Shown in pieces: positions 33,087-47,566 of a DNA stretch of 64,000 nt (position 1 is the stretch's first letter; the number at the start of each line of letters is the position of its first letter). The stretch comes from Tigriopus japonicus (taxonomy: Eukaryota; Arthropoda; Copepoda; Harpacticoida; Harpacticidae), in NCBI GenBank assembly GCA_010645155.1, contig CM021320.1, forward strand, positions 2,090,327 to 2,154,326. The letters run 5' to 3'. The notes beneath the pieces are model-generated. The model saw nothing but the letters and a program-made list of their open reading frames with translations, was not told the origin of the DNA and ran no database searches. Both the position numbers and the translations under genes were made by a program.

Positions 33087-36000
33087 AGGAGGAAGACACG
33101 CCTTTTTGGTAGGCATATGAAACAAAAGAAACCGTTTTGTTAGATTTATGAAACCAGAAAAAAAAACTTTTTGAGATTCATAAAACTTTGTTTGCTCATT
33201 TTGGTAACTTAAAACCACAACTTTTTCAAACTCTTTTTCCGCCCTCTAAGCATAACTTTTATATGAAGTCCAACAAAGTAGGAAAACACTGAATTTAGAA
33301 TACTTCTCTTGTCACCACACTTTCCTTCTGTTACTCTGCACTCTATAACGAGGCCTGGATTCTACGTTCTTTTTCTTGAAATGTTCCAAGTGACCAATTG
33401 ATTTTTTTTGGAAAAAAAACATTTTAGCCCTTTTTCAAAGTTATAAACTTCCTTTTGTCAAACTTTTTTTCTCGCTCTAGGCAATGTTGTGTAAGTTAAT
33501 TTTCTATAATCTAATAACAAAGGAAGTTTCGGAACTATTACAAGGGACACATCTCTTAAAATATGTTAATAAGTTACGATTAGATTTATGTGATATTTGG
33601 CCAACTTGTTGAGAGTCTGGAGACAGGGACATTCCATCATTGAAGCTTGTTTTGAAATGTTATGTGAGATTTGAGAGTGGGCTAATTAAAACGAACGTTT
33701 TTTACCTACTGTGGTTGAAATCAATCTTAAAATCATTGTCAACAAATGATACCATGCATGAAGATTTGTCAATCGATCTGAGAAAAAGTAAGCCCCATCC
33801 CTCATCATTCCAAATGAAAACTAGAATTAGAAATCTTTTTTTTTTTCAGTTCAACTGATCCAGAAAATGTTATTTTTCACTTTCAGTTCTTCCCAAAAAA
33901 CGCTGAAAAGACTCTGCTTGCAGAAAAATATTCCAAGACAATCGATATCCAAACGAAAAAGCGCATTTTATAACTTTTCCCAACCATCAAAAATGTGTAC
34001 CACAATGTCTGACTCTCTTGTTGTGATAAAGAAATACATATCCATATTTATGACACTTGACAATGTCACTTGTCAAAGAAATAAAAAAGTAGTGAAATCG
34101 TTCGAGTTCCAAGCTATCTGTATCATGTCAGACTCGGCCAATCATCCAGTCGCGTCGCGTCGGCCAAATTCGGAGAGCAAAAACTCCAACTAGAAATGCA
34201 CACGTTGATCCACTGACTTTTGGAAGTCTGCCTGATCCGTGATGACAGAGCTAATGCCAATATGAAAATGACAAACAATCCCAAAGGAAATTGGTGATGC
34301 TGACTAAAAGGAGGTCGAAGAAAAACTTGATGACATTTGAAATCACCTGGTGGGTGAGAAGATGGGCTTACACTGAAAAGCTATTTGGCGGAAAGATACC
34401 CACCCAAATCATGTGGTATTCATGAATCGGGATTAAAAGTGAAATTTACAATTTCATGCGCCATCTAACCCGTCACTAGTTGACTTGATATGCCGTCAAG
34501 ATCTTGGTCGCTCTTGATTTCGATCTGCTTTCTCCTGGGTGAGACTAACGACGAGTAATGCAGTAGAAAAGTCGGATCAACGAACAAAGGAAAGTTGGCC
34601 GAGAGGGTAGTAGCTTGAAATGTACCTATTCAGACAGGACATGGGACTACAAAATGGGCTTGTAGAGCGAGCGACAAGTCTTTGAATAATCCTCGGGTAG
34701 GGCTGAGTCAGAATCCAATTAGTAGGCCCCTGAATTCCCATCAAGATGATATCAGGACCTCCAAAGATTCTCCTAATATAAGCGTACACGGTACCAACAT
34801 AGAAGCCCACGTCTACAACCTACAACCATTCCTCTCATCTCTCCGGTGGTGGTGGTTATGGTGGTGGTCGCTTGGTCGAGGGTTTTGGGGTGAAATTCAG
34901 AAATAATTCGAGCGTACTTATCCAAATAATGCGCGCTGACAGATAAGAACGGGTGGTATGCGGATGAAAGCTGGACTAGACCATGGAATTAGCAGAATAA
35001 TGAGGTGACATCTGACAAGATCAAATTGGGGGACTTAAATTCTCCATGTCTTGACATGAGTCACTTTCACTATGAGAACGACGAAGACAGGCATCGCAAG
35101 AGATATCTCATCCGTTGAGATCAGAATCTATCCTGCGAAATGACGTAAACTCAATCCGCCAAAGAACGAGGATGCCAAGGTAAAAAGCCATATTTTCCAC
35201 ACTGACTGGACCATCCATCAAATCGAACCGTTTTGGAGTCAGTTTAGTTCGATTTTGCTGTGATGTCGAAGTTTTAGGGGGACACCGACAGTTTCGGACC
35301 CGCAAAAGATGTCACGATTTCGTGAGTGTCCGGGAAAGTCGAAGGATGATCAAGAAAATACGCACATGCACGTGCTTGTGACCAAAGAGAAGACCATACC
35401 AATATTTCGGTCAGATCCATCATTTTCCGTAAGATGAAAAAATGTTCCTTGTAAAGGGCAGGAAATCAAAATTCACTTGTAATATCTTTAATGATCCATC
35501 GAGAAAGCACTTCGATAGTTTGGACTTACAGGAAGGCCCGTAAAAAATGACACCCTTAAAAACTTCATAACATCAAATCATATTATCATAAAACGTGGAT
35601 GTGTATATACTTTTGGCCCTCCCTGTATGTAAACAAAATATTTATAAAGCATGTTTTTCCGCGATCAAGATCAAGTCCAACGGGAACTCCAATTAGCTCA
35701 TCTTACCTGAACAAATCGAGTTGATTGACAATTTACTTGGACTTCTTAATCAAAATCAACCAATACCGCTAAAAACTGAGTTGTCGAAAAGGTGCAATAA
35801 TTCCAAATGCTGATTTCAAAATGGATTGAAAAATCACATGGGTTGTGGATTGAACGTTTTGTATTGGAATGCTGTCAAGTTTAGTTCGGCTCTTTAAACA
35901 ATCCATTATCTTAGAGATGTTTTTTCAGCCTTTGCTTCGCCACGAAATCCTAGGGAAAGTAGTAGATCCGAGTAGATCTCATTCAACCAGAATGACCGAA

Positions 36001-38446
36001 ACGATAGTGAAGTCTTTCCAAGAAAAACGAGAGCAATGGAGAATCAAAAAAGAAGGATGGATGGTTTGCTCGGTCGTCTGCCATTGGATCAAGTGGTCTG
36101 AGAATACTTTTGTGACTGGAATTTCCTGAGCTGTCAAATCGGATTGTGATCAAGATTCCGGCATTCATTGGATGAGTGGGCTTTCCCAGACGTCAGTACG
36201 ATTGCGACATACTAATTCGGAGAAACTTGCATACCCAAATGAATTGACAAAGCATGCCAGACTACTACTTTGTTGTCTAGGGCATTTTCTCCGACCATGG
36301 GGAAGTTCATGACACTTTCAATTATGACAATGGTGCTGATCGACCCTGGATGACATGTTCCGGCCTACGAGAGAAAGTCAATTGATAAACTTGCAAGCTT
36401 TGTGTGACTGATCACGAGTCGACTCCGACAAAAATGTGATCGACAAAGCCATATTTTGGCTTGAGATGTCAAAATGTGAGGAAGAATTGCCCAAGTTCTT
36501 GATTGTCAGCGCCTCATTGTTTCTTTCACTCATCCATCTTGAGTTCGTTCAATTTTGGGATCGAGAGTCTTTTGGATGCTGAGAAAGGGGAGTGTTTTAA
36601 AAATACAATGAACATATGTTGCTCAGCGGAAAAGTCGTTAAAAGTGTTCTTCATTTTTGTCAATATATACGATGAATCTAAATTGGCTTTGCAATGTTTG
36701 CTTCTTTGTCGGCGACCCCGAATGTGGTTTCAAAGGCATCTCCGTCCCTTTTACTAATCGTACGCAAAAAGTGTCAAAGCAAGTTTCACGGCGCTAGATA
36801 TTGTAGAATTGGAGAGGAGCGGAGATAGGTAAATTATCTGATACAACTAACAAGGCATTTGGATTTCGAAAAATGTATGGACGCAGTTTCAGTTGGCGAG
36901 ATGGACTGTGAAGCCTAATACTGTCTCGCTTTTGCTAAGTGTGTGTGCAGCCTCATAACTCATTGCTCAGAGAAGGAAGGATACACAAACACGTCGTCCA
37001 CGTACCTGATTTGCATGCCACAAGGCGTGGTGACAAGCTCATTGCTTAGGCCATATACGTACAAGTACTATTTATTTATGATGGCCAATTGAATGTTGAG
37101 TGCATTTCAACCACAGAATATCAGGTCACTGCTTCTCAAGTAGGATGGCATGAGGAATGGACGACCACTTTGCGTGCCTTCTTTCCAGATCAAGCACTGA
37201 TATTAAACCGCAATTTACTCTGTGAAAACCCCTTCAGAGGCGTCAGCTCGTTTTCCTTGAGAAGAATGCCGGGCCAGGAAGCTCGTATGATGTTGATGAT
37301 GAAAAGAGATTCAGGTTTTGTGCTGGAAGATGGAGAGCGAGTGGATCCAGAAGAAGCCGAGGGAGAATCAGAAAAACGGAGCCTGAGAGACGAACGACTG
37401 GGCTTTTTCACATTCTTTCATGCGTCGATCTTGGACTTGTGGCTTGCTGCCTGGCTTGGCTAAAAAACGACGACCTAAAGCTTCAATCCGTACGCAGAAC
37501 GAGATGTTTTCCCGTCCACTCGAGTTCAGTCCACTATTGAAACTCAACCTGGAAAGACGTGCTTGCTCGCTTGCTAAGGTTTAAGTGATTTCTCATTGAC
37601 ACTCGGAACCAATCATGATCGCTTCCCTCTGAAGAGAGTAGTGACATCGTGCACAATCATCTGTGGCAGCTCCAGAAGGTAGGATAACAAAAGACACATA
37701 GGCAAAATGTTTTGAAAAGAGATGAGGAAATTATTCCACAATCAAAGCTTCATTCGATGTGTTGACAACTTCGCTAGGATAAAACTAGGGTTCGCCGTCG
37801 TCGGAAGAAGCTTTGAGAACTCGGGATGAGTTGCAGATTTTTGAGACATATTTCCACAGCCGAAAGAAATTGCTCTGCATGTTCCACATTGTTAGCGAAT
37901 GTCTTGAAGGAAGCTTGCCAGTCAGTCCCCATCCACCAGTTCAACTTTGTGCCATGACAAAGAGGAAGAAATGACAAACAAGTCATGACAATTGGGAGAA
38001 ATTCCTCCCCATGTTCCTTTAGAATCTTTTGTTTCCAACGGAACAACAACTTTAGCTCTTTTGACTGCCTTAAGTCAGTATTCTGTCAGACTTGTGCATG
38101 TCAGAATAGGAACAGAGAGCAACAATTTGTGACAGTTGTAATGATTCCACAACAGGACTCATTTCTTCACGGACACTTTGACCGATAAATTGCCTTCTTT
38201 TCCAATTCTATCGGCAGACACATGTAATAATCATTTGAATCGATGATTGTCCCACAAAACGAAAACAATCGAGCTCTACCATAAGGGCAATTTAGGACTT
38301 GGGGCTTAAGGACCATCTTCGCACTCGTGCATTGTAGTGTGTACCCTGACATGATGAAAAATCTAGCCTCAAGCCATTTGTCAAGAGACTTTGATGATAA
38401 ATGATGGTTCTTCTTTGCATTATGATTCAAAAGACATGAGTTTTCT

Positions 38447-38777
38447 TGGCTCGTGAATCAATATCCTCCTTAAGCCAATCATTAATGAGAAAGTCACTGG
38501 CAGGCCAAATTGCTTTGATATTGGCTTCATTCGACGACCTACGTGATGGTACAGATAACCGACCATCCTTTCAACAAGGGAATGAAGAACAAAACCATAA
38601 GCAGTACCAGCAACCCTTTTCTTTAGGTAGGCTAGAGAGGGCCGCCATCCACTCACTAGCCACCTTCCTGTTAAGGTATGCCCACTTGCTTCGAGTCTTC
38701 CCCAAAAAGAAAACAGCCTCACAAAATCTCAAAGTGAGTGCATGCGCAATGCGAATCCTGCTTACATACATACTCAC
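38447..38777 (-). pseudogene. Possible relic of a TTF-type zinc-finger (hAT/ZMYM-like) transposase
   Basis: On the minus strand one frame reads SKWAYLNRKVASEWMAALSS then KEKGCWYCLWFCSSF. After a frame break comes SDFLINDWLKEDIDSRAKKTH. This order, a W-containing segment, a Cys-x-x-Cys-like segment, and an F-x-x-W segment followed by H, is reminiscent of the TTF-type zinc finger at the N-terminus of ZMYM-like hAT-derived proteins. It is interrupted and lacks the full Cys set, so it would be dead. The match is weak. Confidence 0.25.
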
Positions 38778-39857
38778 TTGGCACTTTGACTGTTGCCTCA
38801 GGTCAATTCAGGCTCGACCCAAACACTTCTTGATGTTCAGAGACAACTCGAGAGCTCGCGTAGTTTCGTTGGCAGTCCTGCCTCGAAACTGCTTTTCACG
38901 TTCCTTCATTTCACCTACCCTAAAAAAGATCTTGTCGGGAATAGAATGAGGGGGGAGGGGGTCCTCGAAATTCAAATTTGCCTTAACTCACATTGGAAGG
39001 TGGGACAAGCGTTCAAATAGTATATGAACGGATATGGTGATGGAGAGAATTTGCAGTTCCGTCTACCACGGAATGGTTTCTCTTGAACACTTTTGAGCTG
39101 GCAAGTACTCAACGAGTATCCCCTTCATTTCGGAGAGTGGTATGCTGTAATTGTAAATCTGTGTGGACTGTGGAGTTCAAATTGATCCTGGGGGCAAAAC
39201 CAAGACAAATATTATGAGCTCGGGTCACGCTATCTCATGGTGAAGCTCAAGAGTAGTTGGCATAACTCTGACTGTGTCACAAAGATAACCTACCCAACCA
39301 TCATTCATAAAGCGAACTAGGAAGCACGTCTCGTTGGTAATGGATAAAGTTGCAATCCTTGATTGAAAATAGAACTGAGGGTAGGTTTCCGAATCGCATT
39401 CACTTCCTCTGTCATGAGAGGTACACCTTGGTGAGAAGTGAGTTCATACTTCCTTCCCTTCTCTCACGGTACGAGCAAATACTGCATGCCGTGATCAAAA
39501 TGGAAAGCGATCGAAATCTCGACGGAGAAACCATCCGATCCACTTGTTTCTTTCTGGTCATGCTCTAGTACAGTTTTAGGGGGGGCTGTGCTTATGTGTT
39601 CTCGGGATGGTCTTACGGGACTGACACATTATCTCGTCATAGCTTCCAATTTTCCTGAAGGACAAGCTCCATTTGATTGACGTTCGCAATGCAGAGCCAA
39701 AAGAAAACATGCATCATCTCAAACAATCTTCAACTCCGTACGGTGCCATTTTAAGTAGACTCTCCAGTGTCGTGATCTCGTTCCAGATTCAATGATAACC
39801 CGACTTCAAACTGCAGAGGCCTATGTGTGAATCCTACATTTCAATCTTGTCAGCACA

Positions 39858-42800
39858 ATGAGGCTCAGGGCCTTACCACCTCAGTTCCACGTGTGGATTT
39901 CCTTAGCCATAATCTCGTGGTGTGTGGCCAATAAACCGCCAGTTGATGAACAGGGTCAAGTTCCCAAACTCATGGTTGTGGCTGCGGTGAATGACAAACA
40001 AGTATCCGAGGACAAGAAGATTCCGGAGGAATTGGACTCATCCAGGATCTCGAAACGAATCGGATACGTTTCCGAAAGAGATACCAACGAAGTGTCCGAG
40101 AGAGAGGCTGTTCAAGCCAGAAGGACCAACAGGGTGGGTCCTAATAACCCGACCGATTTAGTATCTGGTAAGAAACCTCATTGAAAATGTTCCCAACGCA
40201 TTTGAACAAAGTGTCGTTTTCGCGAAAATTACAATTATCTACCGTTCAAAAAGCGTCGTCATTCCGAGTACTCCGATGGTCTAATGACTTTGCAAATTTG
40301 TAGCATTTTGACAAGGTGAGCTTCAATTTGTTGCACTCACTAAATTAGCTTCAAGTGATGACTCTTGAGAAATTGAGAACGCAAGATAGGCTGGGATGGA
40401 ACACATAATTGGGGTTTTTGGAGCACCTGGAAGCAACCAGTCTTTGATCTTGTTCTTATCTGAAGGCGCATCTCGCGATACAAAGAGCAACATATATTCT
40501 CTTTGATTGGTATACGAGGAGATTTATGATCCTTCTCAAGAGACTTAAGTCCGCTTAAGCCGCTTCAGTTGTTTGTTTGATGACCCGAGGCAAGTTTGGA
40601 AGCAAAATTCTCACAATTTCGTCCACAAAAAAAATATCTCAAGTCGGAACTCGAGGGACTTCCTCTTTGTGCCGTTTCATTTCATTTCATGTTTGTCAAC
40701 GCTCTTTTAAACACATCATAAATTACCGAATGAACTTCAAGAGCTTCCACTTCATAGTTTGAACAAGTGGAGTTGGTTATTTTTGCCATTACACAAGAAG
40801 GAAGGAAGCATCCTCGAGCAAAAAAGATGCCAAGTAAAGTTCGGTTGAAAACAATTCGTCTGGAACTTGTGGAAGGTCTTGCTGGTTTTGGTCTTTGGTT
40901 CAAAACCACACCATCATCGTCGTTCTTGTCATCCTCGTCACTATCATCTCCATTCAGCCACAAGGGTTAATTATCCTTGGTCATATATTCCCCCAGAAAT
41001 CTTACGGTTGCGGGCTCTATATGGTATAGGTAATATTTCTCAGGTCCGTTTTGAATTTCACGACAACCATTACGATTATCTTGGCCATCACCACCGCTGT
41101 CTGTACTTTGCGTGGTAGATTTAGTATCTTTTATACATGCCACGAAGTTCACGATGCTCATTCAACTAAAACAGCCAATGAATGTTGTTGGTGTGGTTGG
41201 TTCGTGTACTCAAGTTTTGTAGAAAGTGGCTCAAATAGCGCCTTCTTGAGTGGCTCATATATCATATGCGCCATCTATTGTGCATGAGATGTCAGCCCAG
41301 AACGTTTTGGATGAAGTCTTTGGTCTGAAATAATGAAGGAAATCCCTAATTGTTACTTCACCTAAGATTTTCAAGAAAGTTTGCTTAGATGAATCCCCCC
41401 CAAGATCTCATGCAAACTCGTTATCGTTTCCTTCCCTATAAAAAAATTTACAATATGCGGGAAGAGGAGGCACTTCCATCCACCTCCACACACGGGGCTA
41501 ATTAATATCCAATCGCGTGCTAAACAACCAATCAAGCACACACTGAATAGTGTTCAGTCTCTTGAAAGCAATGAAATCTCACTATCTTCGAGTGTTTGCA
41601 TCAAACCCAACGGATCTTTTGATCGATCTTTTTCGAGTCGGCTTGATTATGATCGAACAGAAAAGTCGACATGTCAAATCGTTTCCCGGTTACACTAACT
41701 CTCTTCTATCGAAAGAGCTAGCGATCCATATGGTTGATTAAAAAGTTCAAAAAATGAAACCAGTGGATTTGGGACCTAGCCAGATATCTGTTCTTTTTTC
41801 CAATGGCCTGCATAATGCAAAAATATCATTTTGATGGGGCTGTCGAGGGAACGAAATCCCCTTTTTCATGATTTTATTCGCTTTATCTTCAATGTTCGTG
41901 GGAAATGCAGAATTTCTCTCCCATGTAAATGGACAATATGTTCCGAGATCGAAGTGTCTGATCAGGCAATGTGTACGTACACACATATGTATCATGCAAC
42001 TTTTCGAAGTGCATGAATGGATTTGCACTCTGATCAATGTGCGATAGACCGTTCATCTCGATCTTGCTTTGATTTGGATGAAGACTTGGATCGGCATCAA
42101 TCGAAGAATTTACGGTATTCTATTTGACTTGTTTGCATCACCCAACTATTCTGAGAACGACAAAATCATTTTCAAGTTGGGTTCGTTGGCTTGGGCACTT
42201 GGTTCTTGGTCAAAACAATCTGAGTGCATTTTGGTCAAAGGACATTTTTAAATCCAAATATTCTTTTCGGGGGACCAATTTCTTTTGTCTTTCCAGTGTA
42301 TTTCCCATCCCACGTTTCATGAAAAATATTTTCAAGTTCTTGTAAAAGGAAAAGTTCAAAAACGTCATAAGTCGATCAGGACAGCGATGTTTGGTAATAA
42401 ATGATTATAGTTTCCTAATCGACCAATTCCTCACCGGAGTGCATAACCAAAGCTTAAAGAGGTCAACATAATGAATTTTGCCCCCCTACCGGCTCCCAGG
42501 GTTGTTTTATCCTGAACTTTGACGAGGTTGTCTGTAATTACTTGCATTATTCTCCGTTGGGCGCAAGCACGACCTCCTCCTTCACTCAGGAAGGAGGGTA
42601 GAGTAGTGTGTACTTACTAGGTACATCATGTGGTAGCCCTTGATTGGGCATCCGTCCATGGAAGATAATTTGTCTTTTGAACACGAGCATCATTATCATT
42701 ATCCTATGTCAAATTGCAAGATTTCTCGGGCTAGTCAAGAAAGAAGTCGAAACACCGGAGGCATCTTTTTAGCCAAAAGTTAAAGAGAAGTGAGCAAGTA

Positions 42801-45800
42801 GGACGTTGGACGGGAGATCTTTGTTTCCTCTTGGAAAGGCCTCATGTGAAGTGAATTTCCAATGAGCCTCTGGCCATAATTGTGGCTGTTTTTGTGCTTT
42901 AGTCATGAATAAAGAACTTTGCGAGACTCATGAGCACCATCTTTCTTTTTCAACAGTCACACGCCACATAATAATTGCCTTTATTGTAGCAGTTTTCAAA
43001 TCTTTAAAAGAAAAAGCCAACCTACGAAGATTTTATCGATCGAATCACTAAATATACACATCACCCATGCCACTAGGGTTTGATAATCCAAAAATAAAAC
43101 GCAAGATTTTTGCATGCTATATGCAATGGTTAAGGTGGCGATGATAGTGGTGTCAAAGTTCAAGACATGCATAATGATAGATCAACAACGACCATACGTA
43201 CCATACGTAAATGGAGATCTCCGTTTTTCAAGCGACAGGTACGCATAAGTTAATGTCTTTCACGACTGCGTGAATGCACTCAGATTTGGATCGACAGTGA
43301 GCTCTCAGTTTCCCATTTGGATCGGCAAAGTGCAGACGGGAAAATGAAACAACGGTTGACACCATTTTCATGCGTGGGCTGAGAGAGAAAAGCAGATATA
43401 AAACCATTGTTTTCGAGTCCTCCTCCTCAAAGTTGAGGTTGATGTTTGATTAGCAAAACTTCCCTCGGGTGATGAAAGAATGGATGAAAACGAAATGCCA
43501 TTATCGAAGCGACACTAAGCTATTGGATATATGTAGATTTCCCTTGAATGTCACATGACCATCGAATTTCGAATCGAACCTGAAGCGTTCAAAAATGCCT
43601 GGCATTGACTTTCATGAGAATGAAAACGAGGTATGGCTGGACTTCTTAATTGGTCATTGTACAAGGTTTCCACCAAGTCAAATTCTTGACAAATCCAGAG
43701 AACGTGAGCCAAACATGGGGATGGATGGTGTCAGAGAAAAGCCAGAATGATTGTTTCGAGAATTCGAGAGTTTGAGGGTTCAAAAGTACAAAAATTTGGA
43801 GATACTCTCGTAGATTGATCCTGAGCATTGAACAGAGTCGTAAATCACGTGTGAGAAGTCAATCCATTGGCAGCTTTCTGGTCTTATGAGGGATGGACCT
43901 TGAGAAAAAGTGGCAGAAACTTCCCGAATATTACGCCCAAATCACAGGCTCGTGGTTATTTTAAGCACAACTCCTTGAAAGCGAACAATCAATTTGAGAG
44001 TCACACACACGTTGAACTATTTCGATTTCAACTACAAGTAGTACTACGTGCACGGTCCTTGAACGTAAATGTGTTGTAAACATGTGCCAAATTATAGATT
44101 ATTCTCAATGGGATTCCCAAATGGCTGATAATTATCGCATCGGTGTCCTTCATCTCTCCGCAGATATCCATTGTTTGCAATCTCCCACTTCCAACCTCTT
44201 CACGGCCTTTCTCCGACCCCCTGAAGGTCAGAAAGGCACGAGTCCTGTTCTCGAGGCAAAACCTACAGCCGACGAGGATTTATGCTTGATCACTGAGACC
44301 AATTTGAACAGCGTTTTTGCACTCGATTTGAATCGACTGGAGGAATGTGGAGTGAAAGCTTGTTCAGTGGACGGCGAGAAATGGTTGTGTCTGCTGGTTC
44401 GATTCCCGATCATGTCTGGACTAAAACTTCCCGAAGACGAGGTCATCGAGATCAAGTGCAAACCCCAGGAACCCTCGGTTGAGGGTAGGAATGTGATCAA
44501 CTTTCAAAAAAATGCGTGAGTCGAGCTTTTTCGTCTTGTACTAAGATGTTCTAACAAATATGAACGAGGGAGCCAGGGAGGATCACTAATGTGTACTGTA
44601 AGATGCAAACTCATTGTAGTTTAGCCTGATTTAGTCTATTGTGGTCGTGGTAATCGACTTCCTGGAATATTTTGGAAGCTTTGTTCATCCGAGTGAGGCA
44701 GCCAGCTTTTGTTGCCAAAGCTCATCACTCACGCTAATGGCGACGTTTTTGGCATCTTGTCAGATACGAGGAAGATCCATTTCGTTTTGGGAATTCACTA
44801 TTTGCCTACGAGAAGCTTTTAAGCCGACCAAGTTCGCGTCGTGGCCACCAAATGATACCTCAATAGTCCAGTGATTTGAACGCCTCGATCAAAAAGTCGA
44901 CCAAATAGCTAGCTAGTTGCTCTTTGAAAGGGCCCGGTTGACTTCACGGTCGGTCGGTCGGATTTGATTTTCCTTTGATTCTACTTCCAGTGTGGAGCAA
45001 CGCTCGCCTACCATATATTTGGGTGGAGGTCACGACTTCTTGAGCGAAATCGGTCTTTTTCGTCGCCTCGCCGGGACCGACTTGTTTGCCAGCCGTGTCC
45101 AATCGGGAAGCACGATCGAATTGGGAGAAAATGTCCAACTTCGAAGTATCGTTCGAGCAGGCGATGGTAAGGAGGCCATGATTTAGAAGCATGTGTCGTC
45201 ATTAGCCCCCTTAACTTAATGGGAACAGCAATCACCTGAATCGGTTTGTTGCGAACTGAATTTCAGGTTGGAATTACGCCAAGATCACGGATGTGATCAT
45301 CCATCGCGTTCATAAGGGTCAACCCATGCGAGATGAGCGAAACACGGCTCGATTGGTGACGGAGGATGGGTGTCGAAATCCATCATATCGCGTTTTAGCT
45401 CCAGTTAACCCGTGGAGAGACACGGAGAATCGGCTCATTAACAATTTCGACTTTCGGGTGTTCATGTTCCAAGATATGGAAAGCGGGGATGCCATTATGA
45501 TCAGTGCCAAAGTGGTGGCCTGTGTGGAGGAAATCGATTGCGCACCGGTAATTGGAGACTACTACTACTACCACTAATACTAGTTACCTTTCTCGAGAAT
45601 TAGCGACGGTGTGCCGAAATTGATAATTTAGTTGCCAAATGGTTGATTGTAATAACTATGGGAGGATTGATTTTGATCCTATACTCTGCTGAGTTCCAAG
45701 CTAACCTGAATTTCGTGTGATTGATTAAATTCACAAACTTTCCAACCAGGAATTTAGACAAAAGAAGTATACAAAATTGAGGCATTAACTTAGAGTTCAT

Positions 45801-47310
45801 ACTTAAGTAGGCCACTGATCGATTGGTCGGATTATGAAAATCTGCAAATTCATTAGTCTACGTTGCCAAACCTTTGACGTAATTGTAATATCAATTAGAA
45901 TTCCAATCACAATTACGTAATTGCAATAACATTTCGAAAGGAACACCTCAGCGAATTTTGTTGCTAATTTTCTTGCAAAATAAGGTCAACGTGTAAGTCA
46001 TTCCGTTGTTCAAATAGATAAGCCGACAGGAACAGAAAAAAAAAGATTTTGTCATGCATAGTACGTGAATCCTGCTCACTATAAAATATAGGTTTCAGAT
46101 AAGACGCTCGGAGACAACGTGAGAAGATGAATCTACGCCAATTAAAAGACATTTCCCAAAGACGAAAGACGTAATTTTCTTACTCCCAATTAATTCCATA
46201 TGCAACGAAAAGAAAAGAATGGCTAAGGTTAAGAACTGAGTAGATTCTTCCTGCCATTCAACCTCAAACTTTAATGGTAGTCCAGGAGGTCTGATAAAGC
46301 ATCAATCTTCAATTACACTTCTGATGGAACTCAGAGAAACGATGTGTTTCTCCGCTGTGGGCCATGCTGTAATTGGCAGTGCAGTGCATTTGAGTGTAGT
46401 TCCCTTTGATGCTGGTTGTGCTTCGGGAGATGTCTGAAATTACTCAACTTTTCATCTAATGCCATGAACGAATAGGAAATGTCATATTTTTTTGTTGTTG
46501 TTTTTAGCCCCCAACTTAGTCTTTCTTCTATTCCAGGCTAAATGCGGAAGAGATGCGGATGCTGGTTACGGTAAACGGCGCCGTAGAAGTGTGTCCGGAA
46601 ACAATTCGACCGACACAGCTCGAAGCGCCAGTCTACTCGATATTGATGAAGAAGCCAAGACTAAAAGATGGGAAGAAAACCTCGAGCTCAAAATCAGACT
46701 ACCTCATGACCTCATTCATGGAGGTGGAAATCCGGCTCATCCCGAATCTCAATCAGGAATCCTGGGAATGGCCTCAGCTTCGGCAGTGATTCCGCTGACC
46801 GAGTCAGAGTGCAAGCTCTATCTCATCTTGACCTTGTCGGTCGCGCTCACATTTTGCGTACTCTCTGCCGGAATTGTCCTCATAGCTTGCATCAAACGTG
46901 TTCAGCAAGTACGAAACAGAGATCGCTATGAAAGTAAACTCGCTCATGAGCATCAGAAAGGAGAGGGAGGAGATCCGGAGCATATTTTGGCTTCTGGAGC
47001 GGGATCTCCCGGAGATAGTGAGTCCATGAAACTGGCCTACATGCCATACATTATATCCTATGATGTCCGCCATTCAATGCAACACACCACTAGTCAAACA
47101 GCCCTGCAAAATGGAAGCCATTCCGTTCATGCCACGCCTCGCCCAGTCACGGTGAGAAGCGTGAAAAGACGAGACAAGGCCAAGGCCGAAAACCGCCTTC
47201 ATTTGTCCCAATCGGAGAGTAATCTAGTGGCCAGATCGAAATCACCCAATCGCGTGCTCAAACGAGCTAATAGTGAGGATGAAGACGACGATAAAGCCAT
47301 CATGGTCTAA
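39858..47310 (+). CDS. Zona pellucida-domain transmembrane protein with furin site
   Basis: Five exons splice in phase: 39858-40167, 44098-44515, 44991-45166, 45267-45547 and 46537-47310, giving 652 aa. Exon 1 encodes a signal peptide (hydrophobic WISLAIISWCVA) and a charged linker with a KR dibasic site. Exons 2-4 encode the ZP module: CLQSP, ECGVKAC and VIEIKCKPQ in the N-half, then DGWNYAKITDVIIHRVHKG, EDGCRNPSYRVLAP, NNFDFRVFMFQDM and KVVACVEEIDC in the C-half. Exon 5 has a furin-type site KRRRRSV (about residues 408-414), one transmembrane helix (about 489-514) and a basic, Ser-rich cytoplasmic tail. This is the standard layout of arthropod apical-matrix/cuticle ZP proteins, which polymerise after cleavage. 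Intron 1 is 3.9 kb. AATAAA lies at 47464-47469. I cannot name the exact orthologue. Confidence 0.9.
40168..44097. other. Intron 1 of the zona pellucida gene (3.9 kb)
   Basis: The donor GTAAGA after a phase-1 G and the acceptor TATAG before AT TAT give an intact Asp codon, so exons 1 and 2 join directly. Frames inside (for example 40867-41118) do not match the ZP family and I do not call further exons, but an alternative cassette exon cannot be excluded. Confidence 0.6.
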
Positions 47311-47566
47311 ATTAAGATTAGCTTAATCATTTGTTCGCTTTACTTTAGATACCTTATAGGAAATAAGCTAGAGTCACTGAGTAACACTTTGATCATACCA
47401 CATTCCAAATCGAGAGTGGGCTCAAATGAAAGTACGTTTTGAACTCAAGTTATCACTAATGCAAATAAATAGGATTGATTATCTTTAAACGAATGTCGTG
47501 AAGAATTAGGCCACACTCTGGCTCTTTGTATGATCAAGAATAGTCGTGGACAAAGAATTGTCCAAA

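Larger units (their letters stand above)
32307..39857. other. Gene-poor interval upstream of the zona pellucida gene
   Basis: I see no exon that I can assign with confidence in these 7.5 kb. The notable contents are the short tandem array at 32979-33086 and a possible transposase relic near 38.4-38.8 kb. Several 60-170-codon frames, including 37089-37463 and 38446-38949, resemble nothing I know. Confidence 0.55.

Noticed and set aside
38446..38949. 167-codon plus-strand frame as a gene
   Set aside because: No signal peptide, domain or splice context, and no family resemblance. The minus strand of the same region has the better, though weak, transposase likeness.
40867..41118. Extra exon of the zona pellucida gene
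   Set aside because: The translation has no ZP-like features, and exons 1 and 2 already join in phase without it.
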